Below, one piece after another: positions 44,112 to 54,043 of a stretch of 64,000 bases of DNA; the first letter of the stretch is position 1, and the number at the start of each line of letters is the position of its first letter. The notes below the pieces were generated by a model. It was not told the DNA's origin. It saw only the letters and a program-made list of their open reading frames with translations, and did no database searches. Position numbers and translations under genes: made by a program. The DNA is from Catenulispora rubra (GTDB lineage Bacteria > Actinomycetota > Actinomycetes > Streptomycetales > Catenulisporaceae). Location: positions 19,516 to 83,515 of the forward strand of contig NZ_JAACYW010000013.1 in the NCBI RefSeq assembly GCF_015356825.1. The letters are read 5' to 3'.

Positions 44112-46064
44112 ATGCAACTGCTCGCCCTGGCCCTTTATCACCGAGACGGCAGACCCACCCCGAGGGTTGTGCGGTTTCAACCCGGGGCGCTCAACATCCT
44201 CACCGGCGAGTCCGAGACCGGTAAGTCGGAAATCCTCGACATCGTCGACTACTGCCTGGGGCGTGGCAATCCCAGTCTGCCGGACGAGCCGATTGATCAG
44301 ACCGTCGGTTGGTACGCGCTCCTTGTCGAATTCGGCGACAGCCGGATGCTGCTTGCACGGCCGCGTCCCGCAGGCGCCTCAACCACGCAGGCAATGATTC
44401 GTACCGGTGGTCACAGCCTCGACCTTCCTCCTGCCAACGAGCTGACGCCCAACTCGAATGTTGCAGCACTCCGCAGTCAGCTCAGTGCCCGCCTCGGAAT
44501 CGAAGACTTCCAGTTCCAGCCGCCTCCGGGCGCGGCCCGCTCATCTTTCGCTGTCTCGATCGCCCAAGCGGCGTTGCTCTGCTTCCAGAACCAAAACGAG
44601 ATCGCCGACAAGAAAGCACTGTTCCACCGCCAAACAGAAGACGGTATCGCACAAACGTTGAAGGACACTCTGCCCTACTTTCTCGGCGCCGCCGGCCCCG
44701 AGCAGGCTTTACGTCTCCACCGTCTCAACGGGGCACAGCGCGAACTACGCGCGGCACAACGCAAGCTGGACGACGCTCAACGCCGTCGCGATTCGGTGGA
44801 CGCGGCCGGTGTCGCCCTTCTACGGCTCGCCCAGAACGAAGGTCTGCTGGATCATGTTCCGGCGGCTCCTGACGCCGAAGATATTCGCGCACTGCTCGAA
44901 CAAGCCTTGACCATCACGGTAACGGCTGTGGGCCCGTCGGATCTCCGGGACCAGCGGCAGGGGCTGATCGACGAGCGGCGGGATCTGCGTGAAGCACTAC
45001 AACAACTCGACGAACAACTTGCCCTGGTGGATCGCTGGCAGAAGCAGGGGGAAGCCCTGACCGGAGAACTTCATCTGCAGCTCGGCCGTCTCCAGTCGAT
45101 CAACCTCCTGGGTCCGGAACGCGATCACGACTTCGCCGTGTGTCCGCTGTGTTCGCATACCCTGGAGGAGCCGGACGCATCTGCGGCTGAGATCCTTGCT
45201 CTCGGAGCGCAGGTCTCGGAGGAGCTGGATCATGTTCAGACTATTCAGCCGATCAGGGAGGAGCACCGCAGAGCATTGCAGGACGGTCGGTTCGCGGTGG
45301 TCGAACGACTTCGGGTCAACGGCGCGCAACTTCGAGAACTTGCCGCCAGTGACGAGCGCATGCGCGATCTCCAAGACCAGCATGTGCGCATGGCTCGTGT
45401 TCAGGGGCGAATTGACCAAGCCCTATCCGCAGGCGTCGAATCGTCAGTCGGCAATATCCGCGAACTCCGTCACAACCTGCATCTCGCTCAAGAGACCGTT
45501 GCCATGTTGCAGGCACGGATTGACGAGGACGATGTCACGGCGGAGACGGAGCGGCGGCTGACTGACGTCGCGCACCTCATGACCAGCTGGGCCAAGCAGC
45601 TGAAGCTCGGGCAAGCCAACTTGGCGGACGAGGTCACGATCAGCTTGAACCAGCTGAACGTCGTAGTGCGACGCCCTGAGGGACGCCTCCCGCTGAACCG
45701 GATAGGAAGCGCGAAGAACTGGATCGGCTACCACATGGTCGCCCATCTCGCGCTGCACACCTATCTCCACCGCCACGGCCGACCCGTTCCCGGCTTCCTC
45801 ATGTTAGATCAACCCACTCAGGCATTCTTTCCCGCGAAGATCAGAGATGCCAGCACGGTTGAGGACGCCGACTGGGACACGGTGACCGCGTACTTCAAGC
45901 TCCTCAGGGAGGTCGCCGAACTCAACGAAGGCACTTTGCAAATCATTGTATGCGACCACGCGAATCTGACTGAAGAGGCGTGGTTCCAGGAGGCTATCGT
46001 CGAGAACTGGCGACCGGTCGATGGTCAGCGCAAGGCACTGATCCCAAACGACTGGACCGGCTGA
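44112..46064 (+). CDS. ABC-3C ATPase with coiled coils (DUF3732-like)
   Basis: A 650-aa SMC/Rad50-like ATPase. Walker A is GESETGKSEI with Lys38; a long coiled-coil region (about 200-480) is interrupted by CPLCSHTLEEP, Cys344 and Cys347, resembling a Rad50 zinc hook; near the C terminus FLMLDQPTQAFFP supplies Walker B with Asp566, followed by QIIVCDHANL. In ABC-3C systems this protein senses a foreign cue, probably nucleic acid, and licenses the effector. TTA leucines occur (for example in the MLD of Walker B), and the gene is lower in GC than its metabolic neighbours, consistent with transfer. Confidence 0.82.
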   Translation: MQLLALALYHRDGRPTPRVVRFQPGALNILTGESETGKSEILDIVDYCLGRGNPSLPDEPIDQTVGWYALLVEFGDSRMLLARPRPAGASTTQAMIRTGGHSLDLPPANELTPNSNVAALRSQLSARLGIEDFQFQPPPGAARSSFAVSIAQAALLCFQNQNEIADKKALFHRQTEDGIAQTLKDTLPYFLGAAGPEQALRLHRLNGAQRELRAAQRKLDDAQRRRDSVDAAGVALLRLAQNEGLLDHVPAAPDAEDIRALLEQALTITVTAVGPSDLRDQRQGLIDERRDLREALQQLDEQLALVDRWQKQGEALTGELHLQLGRLQSINLLGPERDHDFAVCPLCSHTLEEPDASAAEILALGAQVSEELDHVQTIQPIREEHRRALQDGRFAVVERLRVNGAQLRELAASDERMRDLQDQHVRMARVQGRIDQALSAGVESSVGNIRELRHNLHLAQETVAMLQARIDEDDVTAETERRLTDVAHLMTSWAKQLKLGQANLADEVTISLNQLNVVVRRPEGRLPLNRIGSAKNWIGYHMVAHLALHTYLHRHGRPVPGFLMLDQPTQAFFPAKIRDASTVEDADWDTVTAYFKLLREVAELNEGTLQIIVCDHANLTEEAWFQEAIVENWRPVDGQRKALIPNDWTG

Positions 46065-46102
46065 TCGCTACGACACCGGTTTCGTCTCGTAGGGTCGCGA
46101 TC
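46063..46102 (+). terminator. Imperfect hairpin at the end of the ABC-3C operon
   Basis: GATCGC...GCGATC (46063-46068 with 46097-46102) encloses CTACGA...TCGTAG (46068-46073 with 46087-46092) with a small bulge, starting within the stop codon of the ATPase gene. It probably ends the operon. Confidence 0.4.
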
Positions 46103-46344
46103 CTGAGGCACGAGCTGGACCAAGGGGCCGGCCTGGCACGGTCGGGACGGGGACCAGCGCTGGACCCCGGCCAGGGTTGTAACACCCAGCTCACTCAACC
46201 GCCAGCGGGACACCATCCACGACGACGACCGAGTCCTCGCAACCGGCAAGGCCCAGATCAGAACCGCCCACGGTAAGCTCAAGAGACTAGCGTTACGTCA
46301 GCCAAGGTCGGGTGTAAACCAGGAACGCCACCTCAAGAACCTTG

Positions 46345-46611
46345 TCACGATATACACCATGGTGGGGTCGCCGAACGCATGCCGGCAAGGCATCGGTCCA
46401 CAACAAGGCCGACCTCGTCGAACTGACGGCAGGAGGCCAGGGCGATGGCCAAGTTCAGGTCGCCATTCAGGACGTCCGGATGCTCCTCACCGAAGAGATC
46501 GGCCTCGATCGCCCGGACCTCGCCTAAGAGTAGCGCGGCGTCCCCGTACCTTCCGAGGCGTACCAGCGCCTTGGCATAGTTGAAGCGCGCGATGGCCAAG
46601 TCAGCTCTCAC
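46345..46611 (-). pseudogene. TPR-protein fragment
   Basis: An 88-aa reading frame with RFNYAKALVRLGRYGDAALLL and EVRAIEADLFGEEHPDVLNGD and LNLAIALASCRQFDE, that is, two tetratricopeptide-like repeats of the kind found at the end of large actinomycete regulators. The rest of such a protein is absent on either side, so this is a broken piece. Nothing is recognisable between 46103 and 46344. Confidence 0.45.
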
Positions 46612-46639
46612 GGCGTCGACGCAGGCCTCAAGAAAGCTC

Positions 46640-47043
46640 GGCCGCCCTGCTGAACGCAGGCAGTGCAGACTGCAAAGCGCCTCGCTCCGATTCGAGTCGA
46701 GCCCTGCATCCGGTACCGGCGGGACACCGTATCCAGCAGCGGCATCTGCGACGCACGGTAGTCCGGGACCGCGGGATAGTCGGCGCCTTCGGCATCGCCG
46801 GGCTGTGCGTACACCAGCCGTCCCAGCGTCGCCGATGCGTAGTCCTCAACGTCGGCCGTGAACACCTTCTCTCGCCCTGGCCTGTACCTGCCGGACGTGA
46901 GCAGGTCCACCGTCGGCCGAAACGTGCAGATCGAAGGCGTCCAGACCAGGCCACAGCTGCGCGTCCAGGCCGCGGGTCCGCAACGCCTTGTACAGGGCAA
47001 GCTCCGCCGGGCCCGGGACGGTGGTGTACCGCCAGATGCTCAC
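46640..47043 (-). pseudogene. Broken nuclease-like gene
   Basis: Joined across frames on the minus strand: RYTTVPGPAELALYKALRTR and GLDAQLWPGLDAFDLHVSAD (frame ending 46846), then FTADVEDYASATLGRLVYAQ and DYPAVPDYRASQMPLLDT (frame ending 46608). The order resembles the restriction-endonuclease-like protein associated with prokaryotic PIWI (pPIWI-RE) loci, where V-D-V-K-D-Y is the catalytic strand; here Lys is replaced by Glu. With frameshifts and a lost Lys it should be inactive. The family guess is tentative. Confidence 0.35.
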
Positions 47044-47658
47044 CCAGCTGATCCGCGACAGGGATGCGGCTCGACCGGATCCTCATCATCGGACAACGCC
47101 ACCCGCGCTGGCTACTACGCGCACCGGATGACGACGCCTCAGAGTGCTGCTGACCGAATACCGACCCGCGTCATGAGAGCTCAGGCCGACACCAGTATCA
47201 GCGTTTTCGACCGGGACAGGCGTCCGCGACGCCCGCCACCCGCTCCCCCTCGAACGCCAAAAGCAGTGGATAGTGCGGCTGGAGGAGGAACAGGAGAAGC
47301 CGACGCACGCGTTCCAGCCGAACGGCTTCGTCGCGTCAGCGCTACAGCCAGCCTGGTCAGCGATCTATTGCACCCGGGTCTCCGAACGCCCCGAGGACCA
47401 CTTCCGGCCCGCTTTGGAGGCCTCGGTCCGCGTCAGCGACGACACCGACACCGTCGCCGCCATCCCCGGTCCTACGGCGGCGTTATCCCGGCCGAATCGC
47501 GGCAGAAGGTCCACGGCCGGCCGGAACTGAACGTCGACAGCCGGGCTCGGCCGGCAGCCCGGACCAATGGTTTGACCGACTGTCCGCACGCCGCCGGCCC
47601 CGTTCAAGCCAGGGCCGACGGCGTGGGCCCGTGTACCGGGCCGCCTGCCCGAGGCCGG
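47044..47658. other. Gap without recognisable genes
   Basis: About 615 bp. Reading frames exist on both strands but none has a start with a ribosome binding site or any familiar motif, and all overlap one another in conflicting frames. I see nothing to annotate. Confidence 0.5.
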
Positions 47659-47952
47659 TTAAGCGGGGCACAGTCCCTTCATGTTCGCGTACCACGTCCC
47701 ATCGGACAGTTGCCCGTCCGAGACCAGGACCGGATGTGTGATGTCGCAGGCATCGTACAACTGCGCTTCCGCGTCCGCCTCCGCAGCGGCCAGGGTGGCG
47801 CCGTGTCCGCTCCGCCATGCGATAGGGCCCACCCATGCCGGGTGGACCGAGCCGGACCGCGACGAAGTCGCGTTCGCGGCAGTCGCGCCGGCCAGGGATG
47901 AGGCGCCTATCAAGACGGCGACGACACCGATGACGATTCTGCGAGACTTCAT
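47659..47952 (-). CDS. Small secreted protein
   Basis: A 97-aa precursor with a standard Sec signal peptide: MKSRRIVIGVVAVLIGASSL, then AGATAANA with likely cleavage after Ala29. The mature 68 residues include HPAWVGPIAWRSGHGATL, EADAEAQLYDACDITHPVL and WYANMKGLCPA; the two cysteines could form one disulfide. GGGAGA lies 5 nt upstream of the ATG. Small secreted proteins of this style are common in Streptomyces and no function is known. Confidence 0.72.
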   Translation of the reverse strand: MKSRRIVIGVVAVLIGASSLAGATAANATSSRSGSVHPAWVGPIAWRSGHGATLAAAEADAEAQLYDACDITHPVLVSDGQLSDGTWYANMKGLCPA

Positions 47953-49312
47953 GCGGTTCTCCCTAACGGAGGAAGGCGGCGTGTGTGCCGCGCTCGGTCC
48001 TGGTCTGCTGACATGTTCCGATGACGAGGACGACAATGGCAAAAACCCGTCTCCTCGGCATGCGTGGCGACCACCCAAATTCCTCGCGCGGTCCCTCATG
48101 TTTGTCGGCCAGGCAGGTCAGGGCTCGTACGCAAGGGTCAGGGCTGTGGGCACCGTCCGCGGGAACGCCACGCTCTGCAGCCCGTTTCCCACTCCCGTCC
48201 GCACCGAGCCCGGCGCACCCCAGAACACCGCGCCGTCGGCCATCAGGTCCGGCAGTCGCGCCACACGCTGTTCCAACGTCGCGCGGACCTGGGCGCTGCC
48301 GTCCGCAAGCAGCGTGAGGGCCTCAAGGATTCCGAACTCGCAGTGAAAGACGGTCGCATCGGCAATCCGTCCGACCGCTGCCGGCCCGCCAGGCCGTGGC
48401 GCCAGCTGTCATCGTCCGCAGCCGACGGTGCAGCGGCCGGGGGCACCTCGGCGAGCACCCGCCCCGCGAGATCGGCGGCCAGTCCAGCAGCACACTGAGC
48501 CGACTGCCCCTAAGCGGCTCCACCCATCCCGCTGAAGCCGGCTCCGATCGCGGCCAGGCGCCGCAGCCGCGGTGAGCGGATCGACGCTGCGCCGGAGAGG
48601 CCAGATCCCGGCGTTCCGCCGCCATCAGCCGCCCCGCACCGTCGAATTGGGCTTCGAGCTCGGCCGAGTCGTCCCTCAGCGATCGACGTGCTCCTGGGTC
48701 GGCCGGGAACGAACCGGGCGATGAAGGCGGCGGTACGGCCGAGTTGGGCGCAGAAGGAGTCGGCTTCCCAGCACATCGCGTCATACACCTCCCTGAAACC
48801 CCACAGCGGGCCGTCCAGGCACAGGGCCGGATCCAGCGAAATCTCGTCGCGAACTCGGCGGTTCGGCTACCCGGCAATCCGCCGCCACTGAGCCCTGAGA
48901 TGTCCTACACCACATCTCCGCCGCGCATGAGAGTGAGAGGCAACAGTGTCCTGAGCACAGACAACTCCTGCGCGACACCCGCAGGATCGTGACCGACGAG
49001 CATAGACCGCCGGGCCCCGGTTGCAGCAGGGTCTCGGTCTCGATGAGTGGCGGCTGATCGCCGTGCGCGAACATTCTCGGCGTGGATGTCCGTGGGGTTC
49101 CTCGGCGTGCAGCAGAGCCTGCAGCGCTCCTTGCCTGCGGTGGCAGCGCTGTGCCTGCGCGGCCGGTCGTCATCGAACCGGGCTGCGATCTCAGCCCGGA
49201 CGCGTGCGGCGACACCACAGGGCATTGTCGCAGGGCCCTGTCCCGCGCCCCTCGACGCATCATTCATTTCAGCTATGATGATGAGGGTTTGATCCTCACG
49301 ATGGGAGCGGAG
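47953..49312. other. Gene-poor stretch
   Basis: No convincing gene. The minus-strand frame 48510-48788 has a passage (VYDAMCWEADSFCAQLGRT, AAFIARFVPG) that reads like protein but matches nothing I know and runs into unrelated frames, so a decayed gene is possible. A TATGAT at about 49273 could be the -10 box for the short ORF that follows. Confidence 0.35.
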
Positions 49313-49531
49313 ATGAATAGGCCGGTGCCGGAGACGGGGCTGGATCCCTCCGCCACCGAATCATCGAGTGCCGACAACGTCAGTGGCGAACCCGCCGCTG
49401 CCACCCCGGCCCCGCAGCACCAGGTCGGTACGAAGGCGATGGCGCTCGCCGGATTCGCCACCCTCGTCCTCGCCGAGGGCTGTCCGACGAACCACACGAT
49501 TGCCACCATCGTCCACCGCACCGTCGATTGA
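49313..49531 (+). CDS. Short ORF upstream of the LAL regulator
   Basis: A 72-aa frame with GGAGCGGAG before the ATG, high-GC third positions and stop at 49531, 22 bp before the chosen LAL start. It has an acidic, Ser/Ala/Pro-rich first half (TGLDPSATESSSADN), a hydrophobic segment (AMALAGFATLVLAE) and a tail rich in Thr and His with one Cys (GCPTNHTIATIVHRTVD). No match comes to mind. It could be a leader or a peptide precursor, but no modifying enzyme is nearby. It overlaps the long-frame extension of the regulator. Confidence 0.38.
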   Translation: MNRPVPETGLDPSATESSSADNVSGEPAAATPAPQHQVGTKAMALAGFATLVLAEGCPTNHTIATIVHRTVD

Positions 49532-49553
49532 CGGCGCGCGGCCGGTCGCGGCA

Positions 49554-52500
49554 ATGGGAGCGTCATCGGTCGCGCCGACCGAAACGTCCCCGCGGACACT
49601 CGGCGACGACCAGGCGACGCCGATGATCGGCCGGGTTGCAGAACTCGGAGCGATCTGCACGTTGTTCGCCCCGTCAGCGAACGCCGACACGCACCGTGCG
49701 CGCGGTGGCGTACTGTTCGTCGTCGGCGAGCACGGGATCGGCAAGACGCGGCTGGTCACCGAGGCCGCCGCGCGGGCCCGCGACTGTGGTGTCAAGGTTC
49801 TGCGAGGCCGCGCTCCCCGCTCCGGGAGCGCCGGCCTGCGACCGTTCGTCGAAGCCCTGCTCGGCCTGGCCCGCGCGGGATTCACGCCGTCGGACCGCCT
49901 CGGACCCTATCTCGCGGTCCTGGGGCAGCTGGTCCCCGACTGGCGCGGCGCCGGTCCGGACGGCGGGCCCACACCGTCCTGCGTCTACGGCGAGGCGATC
50001 CTGCGGGTCCTCGACGAGGCCGGCGACAACGGCGTCCTGCTGGTCCTGGAAGACCTGCACGACGCCGACACCGACACCCTCGCGGTCCTGGAGTACCTCG
50101 TCGACAACATCGGCGGCCGGCAAGCGGCCGTGGTCTGCACGCTGCGGGACGGCCCGTCGCCCGCCTTGGATCTCGCCGACTACGCACGGCGGGCCGATCA
50201 GCGGGCTCTGCTGACGCTGTCCCGGCTCGGGACGCAGCACATCGCAGAGCTCTGTGCTGCCGAACTGGGCACGACCGCGGCCACGCTGTCCGCCGAGCTG
50301 CGCACCGCTGTGGTCCGGGCCGGCGCGGGCAACCCGCTGCTCGCCGCGGAGATCCTCCGCGAGCAGGCCGACCGGGGAAACCTGGTCTGCCGGGCCGGGC
50401 TCTGGGACCTCGTGGCATCCGTGCCCATGGGCGCTCCTCGGACGCTGGCCCGGGTCGTGGCCGACCACCTCCGAGAGTGCGCACCGACGACCCGGGACCT
50501 GCTGCAGTCGGCGTCGGTCCTCGGCGAGGAGTTCCCGCCCGACCTGCTCGGCGCGGCGGCACGGATCGCGGCCCCGGACCTGCGGTCCGCTCTGGACCAC
50601 GCGGCCCGCCATCGGTATCTCGTCGCCGGCTCCCGTCCCGACCGGGTGGCCTGGCGGCACCCGTTGATCGCACAGGCCGTGCGGGACCAGCTGACACCCC
50701 CGGTGCACCGGGACCTGGCCCTGGCCGCGGCGGAGGCGATCGGTGCGATGGGTCCGCACGCCGGCCCCGACTGGACGCTGCGTGCGGCCGAGCTACGCGA
50801 AGACGGTGGAGACATCCTGGGAGCCGCCGACTTGTTCGCCGAGGCGGGCGTCCGGGCGCTGCGCGAGGGGGCACCGGCCGTTGCCGTCGAGCTGCTGACG
50901 CGGGCCCGGCGATGTCAGGGATCGAAAACATCCGACTCCCGCTGGGCACAACTCCTCGGACACCTGGTCGCCGCGCTCGGAATGCAAGGCCGGCATCACG
51001 AAGCACTTGCCTTCGCCGCCGAGGTGCAAGCCGTCACGGGACCTGGTCCGGGACCGGTACCCGATGTCGTCCGTGCCGGTCTCGGCGCGGACACCCGTCC
51101 CGGGAGCCCGGACACCCCCGCCGCGGGACACCGGATCGCAGCCACTCCCCCGTCCTGCCTGTCACCGGGGCCGGCCCCGGCAGCCATCGCCGATCTGGAG
51201 GTCGCGTTCGCGCGCGTCGCGACGCGCGCCAGCCGGCCGGACCGCGTGCTGGTCCATGTCCGGGCCGCCCGCGACGCCGTCGGCCGGAGCCGCGACGTCA
51301 GGAGGGACGCGGAACTGGACATCATCCAGGCCGGTGCCCTCCTGGAATTCCCCGGCCGCGCGGCCGAGGCGGAGCGGTTGGCTGTCCGGGCCCTGACCGC
51401 AGCCGAGCATGCCGGACTGCCCACTGTCCAAGCCGAGGCTCTGCTGTTGCTCGGGCGCTGCCGCCAGAGTGTGCAGCCAGCGGAGTCGGCGGAGTGCTAC
51501 CGGCGGGCCCACCTGCTGGCGCAAACCCACGACCTTCCGGGGCCGCGGCTGGAGGCGCGGCTGGTCATTGGTGCGTACGAGTGGATGTGGCACGCCGATC
51601 CGACCGGGCTGGTCGCTGCCGGAGCCGAGGCTGAGGCACAAGGCGCCGTCATCGAGGCGCTGCAGGTACGATTGTCGCTGGCGGTGGACGCGCTGTTCCG
51701 CGGCCGGTTCGCCGAGACCGAGGACGTGCTGGACGCGACGTGGCCCGAGCTGGCACGGCTGCGCCTGGTCGGGCTGGGCAGCTATGCGCTGGCCGTGCGG
51801 GCCCTGCTGTCCGCTCACCGCGGACAGGAGGCAGCGTTGGCGCTGGATGTGGCCGGTTTCGACCGCTGGCGGGGTGACCGGGACGACGAGTCCCCGTTGG
51901 TGCACGGCCTGGCGCAGGGAATGAATGCTCTGATTCACGGCGACGTCGGGACGGCGTGCCGACACTTCCGCACCCTTCCCCCGCCCGACGCCGACGACCG
52001 CCCCAAGTATCAACTGAGCGGACAGTACGGGCTGGGTCTGCTGGCACGGACGGTCCACGGATCAGCGGGATGGCGTGAATACACGGCGGCGCGAATCCGA
52101 CCACCGGCCCGGCTGCCTTGGAACGCCCAATACCTGTGGCTTGTGAATGCCCTGCTGTCCGGCCGGGACAACGACCGGGCCGGCGCCGAGTACGCACTCG
52201 CCGAAGCACTATGTGCGTCCGAAGCCTTCACGCCCGCCCGCCACCTGAGCCTGTTGTTGGTGGCGACCGCCGCGGCACGCGACGGCTGGGGCGAACCGGC
52301 GCGCTGGCTGCAAGAGGCCGAGGCGTACTACACCAGCCAGGAGGTCCCGTCGGCCGTCCGCGTCTGCCGCGACGCGCTCCGCGAGCTGGGCCAACCGCTG
52401 CGGCAGCGCCGCCGGGGCTGCCACGAAGTGCCGCAGCGGCTGTGGAGCCAGGGGGTCACGGTCCGGGAGTACGAGGTGCTGCTCGGCGTCGCAATGGGAC

Positions 52501-52631
52501 GCACGAACAAAGAGGTCGCCGCGCAGCTGCATTTGTCGCACCGCACGGTGGAACGGCATGTCGCGAACCTGATGGCGAAGACCGGTGCGGGGAATCGTCG
52601 GGAGCTGGGGGCGTTGATGACTGGGGCCTGA
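49554..52631 (+). CDS. LAL-family (large ATP-binding) LuxR regulator
   Basis: About 1,025 aa from ATG 49554; ATG 49623 (MIGRVAELGAI) is equally possible. The N-terminal AAA ATPase has Walker A GEHGIGKTRL and Walker B VLLVLEDLHDADTDTL. A long helical TPR-like middle follows, and the C-terminal LuxR helix-turn-helix is LTVREYEVLLG-like (GVTVREYEVLLGVAMGRTNK, then LHLSHRTVERHVANLMAKTG). LAL proteins control secondary metabolism or sugar use. No adjacent cluster gene identifies its target; the nearest intact neighbours are a secreted protein and decayed genes. Confidence 0.85.
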   Translation: MGASSVAPTETSPRTLGDDQATPMIGRVAELGAICTLFAPSANADTHRARGGVLFVVGEHGIGKTRLVTEAAARARDCGVKVLRGRAPRSGSAGLRPFVEALLGLARAGFTPSDRLGPYLAVLGQLVPDWRGAGPDGGPTPSCVYGEAILRVLDEAGDNGVLLVLEDLHDADTDTLAVLEYLVDNIGGRQAAVVCTLRDGPSPALDLADYARRADQRALLTLSRLGTQHIAELCAAELGTTAATLSAELRTAVVRAGAGNPLLAAEILREQADRGNLVCRAGLWDLVASVPMGAPRTLARVVADHLRECAPTTRDLLQSASVLGEEFPPDLLGAAARIAAPDLRSALDHAARHRYLVAGSRPDRVAWRHPLIAQAVRDQLTPPVHRDLALAAAEAIGAMGPHAGPDWTLRAAELREDGGDILGAADLFAEAGVRALREGAPAVAVELLTRARRCQGSKTSDSRWAQLLGHLVAALGMQGRHHEALAFAAEVQAVTGPGPGPVPDVVRAGLGADTRPGSPDTPAAGHRIAATPPSCLSPGPAPAAIADLEVAFARVATRASRPDRVLVHVRAARDAVGRSRDVRRDAELDIIQAGALLEFPGRAAEAERLAVRALTAAEHAGLPTVQAEALLLLGRCRQSVQPAESAECYRRAHLLAQTHDLPGPRLEARLVIGAYEWMWHADPTGLVAAGAEAEAQGAVIEALQVRLSLAVDALFRGRFAETEDVLDATWPELARLRLVGLGSYALAVRALLSAHRGQEAALALDVAGFDRWRGDRDDESPLVHGLAQGMNALIHGDVGTACRHFRTLPPPDADDRPKYQLSGQYGLGLLARTVHGSAGWREYTAARIRPPARLPWNAQYLWLVNALLSGRDNDRAGAEYALAEALCASEAFTPARHLSLLLVATAAARDGWGEPARWLQEAEAYYTSQEVPSAVRVCRDALRELGQPLRQRRRGCHEVPQRLWSQGVTVREYEVLLGVAMGRTNKEVAAQLHLSHRTVERHVANLMAKTGAGNRRELGALMTGA

Positions 52632-52746
52632 GGGAAGACCTGCCTGGCACTCCTATTCCGCGGGTCTTGAATGCTCGAATCTCGCGGTTTCGCAGGGTCG
52701 CTCTGGCGGCTGCGACAGATGACGTTCGAACCGAGCGGCCTTAACA

Positions 52747-53170
52747 GTGGCCGTAGAGTGGACTGCAGATGAGCGTCTTACGACGCAGGTACGGAACCTG
52801 CATCAGCGAGGCCAGTCGGCGGAGCCGATCACCAGGACGCTCGGAGTGGGTGTCGCGAACGTCGTCGGCGTGCTCAACGGAGCCGTTGCGGTGTCGGACC
52901 GTGGCGAGCCGCGCTGCTGGGTGAACAATGCCGGGTGGGGCCGCAGAGTGGATCTCGCCGGTGCGTCGCCAGTGGGCGGGCCTGGATCTCGGGGCTGCTG
53001 ATGCGGAGGAGGTACATGGCCTGGTCGCCAGGCTTGTCGCCGCGGACAGCCCGCGCCCGGCCAAGGCACAAGTCGTCGGGCTCGTGCTGGTTATGTCCAA
53101 GAGCGGAAGGTCAGACATCAGCGCTGTACGTTCTGCATCGTCCAATCCCTCGGCAAGCACTTCCTGAAGC
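52747..53170 (+). pseudogene. Decayed hypothetical gene
   Basis: Frame 52747 starts VEWTADERLTTQVRNLHQRG and later has RCWVNNAGWGRRVDLAG; the neighbouring frame continues QWAGLDLGAADAEEVHGLV and ARLVAADSPRP. Spliced across the shift this resembles an actinomycete hypothetical protein with a CWV-GW-LDL core, so one frameshifted gene is likely. Function unknown. Confidence 0.35.
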
Positions 53171-54043
53171 CTCTGAAGAACGACGGCCATCGCGTTCCGA
53201 GAGGGAGCGGCGTTCCGCTCGACGACGGCCGATCCGGCGTCCACCGGCAGGATCCTTGGACTCGACGAGTCCTGACGCGTCGAGGCGGCGCAGTGGCCGC
53301 CGCCTTGGCCGCGACCGCGAATCAGCTGCCCGACATCCTGATGGTTGAGTCGGACGACGATACGCCACTGACCGTTGTCGCGCCGAAGAAGTAGCGCAGA
53401 CTCCAGCACCATGGGGATCGCGCGAGGGCGCGTCTTCAACGCGCCAGCACTACCAGCGGGTTTCGACCAAGACGTGATGCCCGTCCAACGGCGTTCCACA
53501 AGATCCAAAATTTCGGATCCTTCCAGGCCGACCAACTCGAACATCACAGAACAGACCGTTCGGAGTCGCAATCGTTGTTGGCGCGCTCGAACCGGGCGAA
53601 GAAGTCTCGGGCGCCAGAACATTCCAAGTCGGACATCTATTTGCATCAGCAGCAGCCAGCGTGCGTGCGTCGTCGGGCCCGACAGCACAACCGGATCGGC
53701 GACAGCCGGCACCGGATCCGGCCCGCCGATCCTGGACTTGGTCGCCGTAAGCAGGTGGACCCGCCATCGGCCAAGGCTCGCTGATCGCGTACACGCTGTG
53801 CCTCGCCGAAGCCCTGCGCAGCCTGGAAGCCGCGGGGCCGCCCGCCGGATGCCCTGACCTGATCAGCAGCTGCGAACACTCTGTGATCCTGGTCCGCACC
53901 GACCTCGCCAGCGCAATGAGCGCCCACGACTCCCCGTCGATCCGGACGGCGAGGTCCGCCAGTGGCGCAGCGGCGGCTGGCCGGAAGTGAACGCACACAT
54001 CTGACAGCATCCTGCGATCGCCATCCTCGCCGGCAAGAAGGCC
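53171..54043. other. Gap with possible gene debris
   Basis: Around 53780-53990 the plus strand reads SLIAYTLCLAEALRSLEAAG and CEHSVILVRTDLASAMSAHD, plausible protein but without a start, a family or continuation. A long minus-strand frame (52741-53712) lacks motifs and covers the decayed gene above, so I treat it as chance. Confidence 0.3.

Noticed and set aside
46858..47901. A 347-codon plus-strand ORF
   Set aside because: It covers the minus-strand nuclease-like remnant and most of the small secreted protein gene, and has low-complexity composition.
49313..49531. Lanthipeptide or other RiPP precursor
   Set aside because: No dehydratase, cyclase, radical SAM or protease gene lies nearby, so I list it only as a short ORF.
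52741..53712. A 323-codon minus-strand ORF
   Set aside because: It overlaps the decayed plus-strand gene, has no ribosome binding site, and shows no domain; probably chance.
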